From: Heliomicrobium modesticaldum Ice1
Lineage (GTDB): Bacteria > Bacillota > Desulfitobacteriia > Heliobacteriales > Heliobacteriaceae
Assembly (NCBI RefSeq): GCF_000019165.1
Contig: NC_010337.2
Coordinates: 413,501-477,500, forward strand
Reading direction: 5' to 3'
DNA: 64,000 bases
Positions 26,217 through 31,684 of this stretch are shown piece by piece (positions within the stretch are counted from its first letter, which is position 1; every line of letters begins with the position of its first letter). A program made the translations under genes and the position numbers. The notes under the pieces are model-generated. The model did no database searches. It saw only the letters and a program-made list of their open reading frames with translations, and was not told the DNA's origin.

Positions 26217-27713
26217 TCAGGCCGTCATAGTGCCTTCTTTGATGAACTTGGCGTGCCAGGAGAGGGCTTTCTCAATCACGTGGGGCGTATGGCCGCCGCG
26301 CTGAAGCGCCTCTTCGTAGTAGGCCATCAGTTGAGGCTTGTACACGGGGTGGGCGCAGTTTTCGATGATCTTCAGTGCGCGCTCGCGGGGGCTGAGGCCG
26401 CGCAGGTCGGCCAGGCCTTGCTCAGTGACGATGACATCGACGTCATGCTCTGTGTGGTCACAATGGGAGACCATGGGCACAATGCTGGAAATCTTGCCAT
26501 CTTTGGCGGTGGACTTGGTGCAGAAGAAGGTCAGGCGGGCGTTGCGGGCGAAGTCGCCGGAACCGCCGATGCCGTTCATCATCTGGGTGCCCATGATGTG
26601 GGTCGAGTTGACGTTGCCGTAGATGTCGACCTCAATAGCCGTGTTGATGGCGATCAGGCCGAGGCGGCGGGCGATCTCAGGGTTGTTGGACAGTTCCTGC
26701 GGCCGCAGGACCAGGCGGTCACGGTACTTCTCTAGATTTTCCAACACCTCATCATGCTTAGCCGGTGAGATAGTGAGGGAGCAGCCGGAAGCCACCTTGA
26801 TCTTGCCGGCGTCCATCAATTCGAAGACAGCGTCCTGGAGTACTTCCGAGTAGACTTCCAGGTCGGTGAAATCAGTGTCGAGAAAACCGTAGAAGACAGC
26901 GTTGGCGACAGAGCCGACGCCGGACTGAAGAGGTGCCAGGTTGGGGCCAAGGCGGCCGGCTTCCACTTCTTGACGCAGGAAATTGATCAGATGGCTGGCC
27001 ATGGTGGCCGTCTCTTCATCAGCCGGCGCCATGGCGGCGTTCACGTCAGGCTGATTGGTGACGACGATAGCCTTGATCTTATCGGGTTCGACGGCGAGGG
27101 TAGTCGTGCCGATGCGATCACCAGGGTGTTTCAAGGGAATCGGTTCGCGCTCGCCATGGGGCGCCGGCATATAGATGTCGTGGATGCCTTCCAGGGCCAG
27201 CGGCTGGGCCAGGTTCAGTTCTACAATGATGGTGTGCGCCATTTGGGCGAAGATGGGGCTGTTGCCGACGGCGGTGCTGAGGACCAGGTGGCCTTCTTCG
27301 GTGATGGCAACAGCCTCGATGATCGCCACATCCACAGGCGGCAGCGCGCCGGAGCGCAAGAGTTCAGCCGTATGAGAGAGGTGCTGATCCATGTAGTGGA
27401 CCTTGCCGGCATTGAGGTTCTTGCGCATCCCTTTGTCAGACTGATAGGGCAGGCGCATATTGACGATGCCGGCGTCAGACAGCAGACTGTCCACTTTCGA
27501 GCTGATGGACGCGCCGGTGAAGAGGTTGATTTTGAAAGGCTTGCCTTCCTTTTTTACGCGCTCAACCAGGGCGACAGGAACCGCCTTGGCGTCGCCGGCC
27601 GGCGTGAAACCGCTGAATCCGAGTGTCATGCCGTCTTCGATCAGCATGGCGGCTTCTTCGGCAGACATAATCCGATCTTTAAAAGACTCGTTTCGCAAGC
27701 GCTGCGAGAGCAT
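26217..27713 (-). CDS. Acetyl-CoA hydrolase/transferase (succinyl-CoA:acetate CoA-transferase type)
   Basis: This family moves CoA between acyl-CoAs and acetate or another short acid. The 498-residue protein has the oxyanion-type segment GVGSVANAVFYGF near 260 and VYSEVLQDAVFELMDAGK near 278, which is expected to carry the catalytic glutamate. GIGGSGDFARNARL near 387 is the usual C-terminal signature. The ATG at 27713 follows GGGGGG/GGAG; an in-frame ATG at 27752 has no such site. A good promoter lies upstream, and an operator-like palindrome sits just after the predicted transcription start. Acetate production from lactate-derived acetyl-CoA is a plausible role. Confidence 0.9.
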   Translation of the reverse strand: MLSQRLRNESFKDRIMSAEEAAMLIEDGMTLGFSGFTPAGDAKAVPVALVERVKKEGKPFKINLFTGASISSKVDSLLSDAGIVNMRLPYQSDKGMRKNLNAGKVHYMDQHLSHTAELLRSGALPPVDVAIIEAVAITEEGHLVLSTAVGNSPIFAQMAHTIIVELNLAQPLALEGIHDIYMPAPHGEREPIPLKHPGDRIGTTTLAVEPDKIKAIVVTNQPDVNAAMAPADEETATMASHLINFLRQEVEAGRLGPNLAPLQSGVGSVANAVFYGFLDTDFTDLEVYSEVLQDAVFELMDAGKIKVASGCSLTISPAKHDEVLENLEKYRDRLVLRPQELSNNPEIARRLGLIAINTAIEVDIYGNVNSTHIMGTQMMNGIGGSGDFARNARLTFFCTKSTAKDGKISSIVPMVSHCDHTEHDVDVIVTEQGLADLRGLSPRERALKIIENCAHPVYKPQLMAYYEEALQRGGHTPHVIEKALSWHAKFIKEGTMTA

Positions 27714-27752
27714 CACTCCGAACCCCCCATAATACATCGTAGTATGGTACAA

Positions 27753-27763
27753 TGATCAGACCA
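27753..27763. promoter_or_regulatory. Putative operator of the lactate regulon (site 4, one mismatch)
   Basis: TGATCAGACCA differs from the perfect palindrome TGGTCAGACCA at one base. It lies at about +8 to +18 of the predicted CoA-transferase transcript, a position suited to a repressor. Confidence 0.45.
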
Positions 27764-27776
27764 CTAGGGTACTTTA

Positions 27777-27805
27777 ACTGTAGCATAGGCGCTTGTGAAT
27801 TTCAA
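27777..27805 (-). promoter_or_regulatory. Predicted sigma-A promoter of the CoA-transferase gene
   Basis: On the minus strand TTGAAA is followed after exactly 17 bases by TACAGT, 64 bp upstream of the start codon. Confidence 0.65.
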
Positions 27806-27863
27806 CACTTATTCACCGTTCTGAAAATAGTCGAATAAATGCGAAAAGAAGTGAAATAACGAA

Positions 27864-27900
27864 CAAAAACCCCTTCGCCCTTTTACCCGTGCGAAGGGGT
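27864..27900 (-). terminator. Minus-strand terminator without an assigned gene
   Basis: On the minus strand CCCCTTCGC pairs with GCGAAGGGG and is followed by TTTTTG. There is no recognised minus-strand gene upstream between 27900 and 28370; a 58-codon frame there (about 27920-28096) resembles nothing known to me. Confidence 0.7.
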
Positions 27901-27967
27901 AGGTTCAAGCCTAAACGGAAAAGCAGCAGGACCTTCTTCGCATTCTCCTTTTGCATACCTTCGGAAG

Positions 27968-28054
27968 ATGACGGTCGCAGCCACGGTGTATATCGGCCTG
28001 ATTGGGCTCATGGGAACGCTGGGCGTGCAACAACTGCTCGATCTGATCCTGTAG
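27968..28054 (+). CDS. Possible 28-residue hydrophobic peptide
   Basis: The frame reads MTVAATVYIGLIGLMGTLGV and continues for eight more residues, one potential membrane helix with little else. Its Shine-Dalgarno sequence is poor (CGGAAG directly before ATG). The opposite strand carries the unassigned terminator at 27864-27900. Similar-looking short helices occur in type I toxins, but no antisense RNA promoter is clear, so this is only a candidate. Confidence 0.2.
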   Translation: MTVAATVYIGLIGLMGTLGVQQLLDLIL

Positions 28055-28155
28055 CCAGTGGAACCGGCAATAGGCTCGCTGAATCATGCAGGCCCTATTT
28101 TATCGTGCAAGCCCAGCTTGTGACGGATATTTCTTAATAATGCCTGACTAGGCGC

Positions 28156-28184
28156 TTGATCTGCGAATGTTTCTGGGGTATACT
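28156..28184 (+). promoter_or_regulatory. Predicted sigma-A promoter of the riboswitch-terC transcript
   Basis: TTGATC is followed after exactly 17 bases by TATACT, about 30 bp ahead of the riboswitch aptamer. Confidence 0.7.
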
Positions 28185-28213
28185 ATGATCGTCAGGTAAA
28201 AATAAATGGTTTT

Positions 28214-28300
28214 TCAAAGGGGAGTAGCTTCCTACTGGTCGGTCAACAACCGGTTGTAAAACCTGGCCGCCAGGGCGTGCTTCGCTAGCAAGACCTTTGA
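28214..28300 (+). ncRNA. yybP-ykoY manganese riboswitch aptamer
   Basis: The conserved elements are all present in order: CAAAGGGGAGTAGC, ACTGGTCGGTCAAC, CCGCCAGGGCGTGCTTCGC and AGCAAGACCTTTG. The outer stem pairs CAAAGG (28215-28220) with CCTTTG (28294-28299). This class senses Mn2+ and commonly controls manganese exporters such as TerC/YoaB-type proteins. The 3' arm CCTTTG is shared with the following terminator hairpin, so Mn2+ binding, which closes the outer stem, should prevent termination and switch the exporter gene on. Confidence 0.93.
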
Positions 28301-28336
28301 TTCAAAGTCTAACGCTTTGAGTCAAAGGTCTTTTTA
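28293..28336 (+). terminator. Riboswitch expression-platform terminator
   Basis: ACCTTTGA-TTCAAAG pairs with CTTTGA-GTCAAAGGT and is followed by CTTTTT. It overlaps the 3' arm of the aptamer outer stem, so the two structures exclude each other. Confidence 0.85.
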
Positions 28337-28374
28337 TATAAAACGACAATCTGCTTTGGAAAGGAGTGCCTCCC

Positions 28375-29115
28375 TTGGAATTGCTCAGCCAACTCAGCGG
28401 CATCACGCTTAGCGACTTTTCTGACCCCGCCTTCTGGATGGCCGTCGGCAGCATCATTCTCGTCGACCTGATCCTCAGCGGCGACAACGCCATCCTGATC
28501 GCCATGGCCTGCCGCAACCTGCCGCCGGAACTGCGCACGAAAGGCATCGTCTGGGGGACAGCTGGCGCCATCGGCCTGCGGATGATCCTCGGCGCCCTGA
28601 TCATCTACCTCCTGAAGGTGCCCCTCCTGCAAGCCGCCGGCGCGCTCCTGCTCATCTGGATCGCCATCAAGCTCCTGATCCAGGAGAACGACCACGGCGA
28701 CGTGGCCGGTCCGGAGCGCCTCTGGCAAGCCGTCAAGACGATCATCATCGCCGACGCAGTCATGTCCCTCGACAACGTCCTCGCCGTCGCTGGCGTCTCT
28801 CACGGCAAACCGGGCCTGCTCTGGTTCGGTCTCCTTGTCAGCATCCCCCTCGTCGTCTACGGCAGCCGCCTCTTCCTCACCCTGATCGACCGCTTCCCCC
28901 TGATCCTCTACGGCGGCTCCGGCATCCTGGCCTGGTCGGCCGGTAAAATGCTGATCCATGACCCGCTGGTCTTCGCTTTCCTGAAAAAAGCCAGCCTGTC
29001 GCCCCTTTTGCTGGAGGAAAAGCTGGTCGCCGCCGTCGTCACGGCGATTGTCCTGGGGCTCGGCTGGTATCTCAATGAGCGTCAAAAGAAAAAAACGGCT
29101 CTAGAAGAAGCCTAG
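28375..29115 (+). CDS. TerC-family membrane protein, probable manganese exporter
   Basis: This is an integral membrane protein of the TerC/Alx family with about seven membrane helices in 246 residues. The acidic metal-site motifs are visible: VDLILSGDNAILIAM near residue 30 and IADAVMSLDNVLAVAG near 127. Bacterial TerC-family proteins export Mn2+ and can supply it to secreted enzymes. The Mn2+ riboswitch directly upstream supports that role here. The TTG at 28375 was chosen because AAGGAG precedes it by 8 bases; the GTG at 28366 overlaps the ribosome binding site itself. The gene is monocistronic. Confidence 0.92.
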   Translation: MELLSQLSGITLSDFSDPAFWMAVGSIILVDLILSGDNAILIAMACRNLPPELRTKGIVWGTAGAIGLRMILGALIIYLLKVPLLQAAGALLLIWIAIKLLIQENDHGDVAGPERLWQAVKTIIIADAVMSLDNVLAVAGVSHGKPGLLWFGLLVSIPLVVYGSRLFLTLIDRFPLILYGGSGILAWSAGKMLIHDPLVFAFLKKASLSPLLLEEKLVAAVVTAIVLGLGWYLNERQKKKTALEEA

Positions 29116-29288
29116 AGACCCTTTCCCAGCAGCTTGATGATCAACTGGGTCAACTCCTGTTCCTTGCTCAACAGCAGTCCTTGTCCGGGTCTTCCCTGGC
29201 CAGCCTGTTTAGCACCCACCCACCGATTCCGGAGCGGGTGCGGAGGTTGGCAGGCTAGCAATCGCTGTGGTGGTGGGAGACGTTGACC

Positions 29289-29385
29289 GTATTCGCCGCA
29301 ATCGATGACGTTATCGAGAAAGCGCACGGCGATCCGGGCAGTCGATGCGAGGGCGTCGTAGTCAAAGCGGCGCGCCTCTCCATCA
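29289..29385 (-). pseudogene. Remnant of a class II (B12-dependent) ribonucleotide reductase
   Basis: A minus-strand frame with no start reads DGEARRFDYDALASTARIAV followed by RFLDNVIDCGEY, closely matching the NrdJ segment usually seen as FDFDxLxETVRIAVRFLDNVIDVNRY. Nothing before or after it matches the rest of that roughly 750-residue enzyme: upstream lies the intact ThrE-type gene, whose last codons overlap the remnant in another frame, and downstream the frame becomes low-complexity before the terC end. It is therefore a gene fossil left after a deletion. An alternative is chance similarity, but a motif this long makes that unlikely. Confidence 0.6.
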
Positions 29386-29820
29386 CCGATGATAAAGGCG
29401 GTTGTAAAAGCGGGCTACAGAAGAGACGATGGCCAACCCGGCGGCGATGGCGACGGCGATCAGGCCTGCCTGCGTGGCCAGGGCGATCCCCCGCGTATAT
29501 TCACCCTGCAAAAGGACGCCCATCGATTCATATATGATCAGGCCGGGAACGAGGGGAATAAAACTGGCGACTACATAGACGATGACAGGCATCTTTTGCC
29601 ACCGCGCCAGCGCCTCGGCCAGCACCGCGATGGCGACAGCGCCGAGAAAGGACCCCATGACGGGAGACTGGCCCTGGGCGTTGACGCCGAGATAGATCGA
29701 CCGGCCGACAACGCCGAGGATCCCGGCGGGGAGCAAAGTGCAGGTCGGCAGTTGCTGAAGCACCCCGAAGGCGGCCGTCACGATAAAGGACAGGGCTAGA
29801 TCGAGCAAGAGGGCCATCAA
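29383..29820 (-). CDS. Threonine/serine exporter, C-terminal half (ThrE_2 family)
   Basis: The 145-residue protein has about five hydrophobic helices (LALSFIVTAAFGVLQQLP, GSFLGAVAIAVLAEALAR, IVYVVASFIPLVPGLIIYE and others). The FIPLVPG motif is characteristic of the second module of ThrE-like exporters. In Corynebacterium ThrE both modules are in one protein; Firmicutes usually split them, as here. The N-terminal half is encoded by the overlapping upstream gene (4-bp overlap). Together they should form a membrane exporter for small amino acids or dicarboxylates; the substrate is not known. Confidence 0.85.
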   Translation of the reverse strand: MMALLLDLALSFIVTAAFGVLQQLPTCTLLPAGILGVVGRSIYLGVNAQGQSPVMGSFLGAVAIAVLAEALARWQKMPVIVYVVASFIPLVPGLIIYESMGVLLQGEYTRGIALATQAGLIAVAIAAGLAIVSSVARFYNRLYHR

Positions 29821-30599
29821 AAACCGCCTCCCCAGAAGGCCAGCACGAAGCCGCTGCCGCCGGCCAACGCCCCGGCCACGAGCAGCGCGTCGAGCCCCCG
29901 CACCGCCCCGGAGACCAGGTCGCCGGCGATCAGATCGCGGACGGCATTGGTGAAGGTCACGCCCGGCACCAGCAGGTAGAGGGTGCCCAGGATGATTTTG
30001 TCGGGATGCAACAGCCCTGCTTGTCCCCCGGCCAGGCGGACCGACTCTGAGAGCAGCAAGGCGATCACGGCGGCAATGGCGCCGCCGGCAAATTCCTTGA
30101 TAAAGTGGGTTGTTTGCAAGACCGTCAACCGGTCCAACAGACCCATGGTGACGGCGCCGACGAGGGCAGCCGGAAAGAGGTCGGCGAGAGATCCCCCGAG
30201 CAGCAACGTCGCCGCGGCAGCGCCGACGGCCGACGCCAACAATGTGCGCCCATGGTTATGGGTTACCTCGCGACGGATGGCCGCCAGTTCCTGCATCCCT
30301 TCGTCCACCGCCATCCGCCCGGCGGCGAAACGGCGGGAGAAGTCGTTGACCCCGGCGATCTTGCTGAGGTCGATCGTCCTTTGGGGAATTCGCCGTACCA
30401 GCGACAGGGGCGGATCACCGCCTGCGCCGTCGACAGACAGAAAAATACCCGTCGGGGTGACAAAGGCTTCAGCGCCGGACAATCCCCCGGCCTGGCAGAT
30501 CCGCCGGATCGTGTCCTCGACACGATAGGTCTCCCCACCGTTGACAAGCATGATTTCCCCGGCATCCATGGCCAGGCGGAGCACATCATGACGTTCCAT
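29817..30599 (-). CDS. Threonine/serine exporter, N-terminal half (ThrE/DUF1212 family)
   Basis: The 260-residue protein has a soluble N-terminal part with the family signature GEIMLVNGGETYRVEDTIRRI near residue 13, then five hydrophobic helices from about residue 120 to the end. DUF1212 proteins are the first module of ThrE-type exporters. The ATG at 30599 follows GGAGGGAGAAG closely; a longer frame to 30656 has no such site. It overlaps the ThrE_2 gene by 4 bp, so the halves are translationally coupled and likely assemble into one transporter. Confidence 0.87.
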   Translation of the reverse strand: MERHDVLRLAMDAGEIMLVNGGETYRVEDTIRRICQAGGLSGAEAFVTPTGIFLSVDGAGGDPPLSLVRRIPQRTIDLSKIAGVNDFSRRFAAGRMAVDEGMQELAAIRREVTHNHGRTLLASAVGAAAATLLLGGSLADLFPAALVGAVTMGLLDRLTVLQTTHFIKEFAGGAIAAVIALLLSESVRLAGGQAGLLHPDKIILGTLYLLVPGVTFTNAVRDLIAGDLVSGAVRGLDALLVAGALAGGSGFVLAFWGGGF

Positions 30600-30635
30600 C
30601 TTCTCCCTCCAGGTTTTATTGTACCCTCCCGGACA

Positions 30636-30690
30636 AAGAAATGCCAAGTGCCGCAAACCGCCCGGCGGTTTTTAGCCCTTGGCATTTTTC
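30636..30690 (-). terminator. Terminator downstream of the coat-region gene at 30725
   Basis: AAATGCCAAG pairs with CTTGGCATTT; an inner hairpin ACCGCC/GGCGGT lies inside the loop. On the minus strand it is followed by TTCTTTG. Confidence 0.7.
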
Positions 30691-30724
30691 AAACGATTTT
30701 TTTCATAGACTGTCCGACTGAATC

Positions 30725-31669
30725 CTATTCATCCTGTTGCTGCCTGTACTTTGCCAATTCCAACTTCACCGTGGCTTGGCAGGTGAGCCAGCGTTCGTGA
30801 AAACCGAGCAGCCACTGGTTGTACTGGGAGCGGCTGTGTTCCCATTGCTGATAGATGATCGTCGACGCCTCCTGAAAGGCCTGACCCCGTTCGAACTCCA
30901 TGTTCTTGCTTGCCTTTTTGGCCATATCCTGCATGGCGTCGACCATCTTGCTGATGCAGCGTTCCATGCGCTCATAGTGTTCTCGAAGGGTGTTGTTCTC
31001 CCGCTTTGTCCAGAGGTAGAGGGCCTGGTAAAAATCCCTGTGGCGGCGACGGTTTTCGAGGATCGTACCTTGGCTGTCATCGTTGCTGTCAGACATGTTG
31101 ATGGCCAGGAAGGGATCCGCGGGCGTCAGCAACACCCCGTCAGACTCCATCATGGGGCCCAACTGGGCGATGAAGACCTGCCAGCGACGCTCCTGGGACA
31201 GCAGCCATTGCTGGTAGGCCTGCTTCGGTTTTTCCCAGCGGGCATACACCTCCAGCAGTCCGTCCTGAAAAGCCCGCGCCCGCGATATCTCCCCGGAGGA
31301 CCGGGCGTTGTCGTATTGGCTCTTGAACTGGTCGATCACCTGCAGCAGGCAATCGTCCATGGTCTTATACAGCGCAGCCAGGGAGGCGTTATCCTGTTGC
31401 AGCCAGTCGTAGAGACCGGACAGGACGATGGCCTCTTCCTCGATCTTGCGGCGGGTCTTTTCGACAGCGAGGTTGGTCCTTTCCTGCTGCCGTCGGAGAA
31501 AGTCGGTCAACTCCTCCTGGCGGATCCGGTACTCGCCCGATCCGTCAAGGTCGACCGCCGCCAGATCGCCTGCCAGGACCCAGGCCATCACCCGCTCGCG
31601 GGGAACCTTCAAATGATCCGATACGTCGGCAAGCGTCTTCCATTCACCTTTTTGGTTCTCGTCGTCCAT
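30725..31669 (-). CDS. Helix-turn-helix/coiled-coil protein of unknown function in the spore-coat cluster
   Basis: I do not recognise a named family. The 314-residue protein starts with an excisionase/MerR-like winged helix (TLADVSDHLKVPRERVMAWV, then SGEYRIRQEELTDFL) over residues about 12-60. The remaining 250 residues are strongly helical, rich in Trp, Gln and charged residues, with two related segments: FQDGLLEVYARWEKPKQAYQQWL near 140 and FQEASTIIYQQWEHSRSQYNQWL near 268. This implies an internal duplication. It lies 15 bp after the SpoVID-like gene and shares its transcript, so a role in spore formation is plausible but unproven. Confidence 0.65.
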   Translation of the reverse strand: MDDENQKGEWKTLADVSDHLKVPRERVMAWVLAGDLAAVDLDGSGEYRIRQEELTDFLRRQQERTNLAVEKTRRKIEEEAIVLSGLYDWLQQDNASLAALYKTMDDCLLQVIDQFKSQYDNARSSGEISRARAFQDGLLEVYARWEKPKQAYQQWLLSQERRWQVFIAQLGPMMESDGVLLTPADPFLAINMSDSNDDSQGTILENRRRHRDFYQALYLWTKRENNTLREHYERMERCISKMVDAMQDMAKKASKNMEFERGQAFQEASTIIYQQWEHSRSQYNQWLLGFHERWLTCQATVKLELAKYRQQQDE

Positions 31670-31684
31670 CGCCGGTCACAGCCG

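Noticed and set aside
27889-28137. 82-codon plus-strand frame before the riboswitch
   Set aside because: It starts inside the minus-strand terminator and has no Shine-Dalgarno site or homologue that I recognise.
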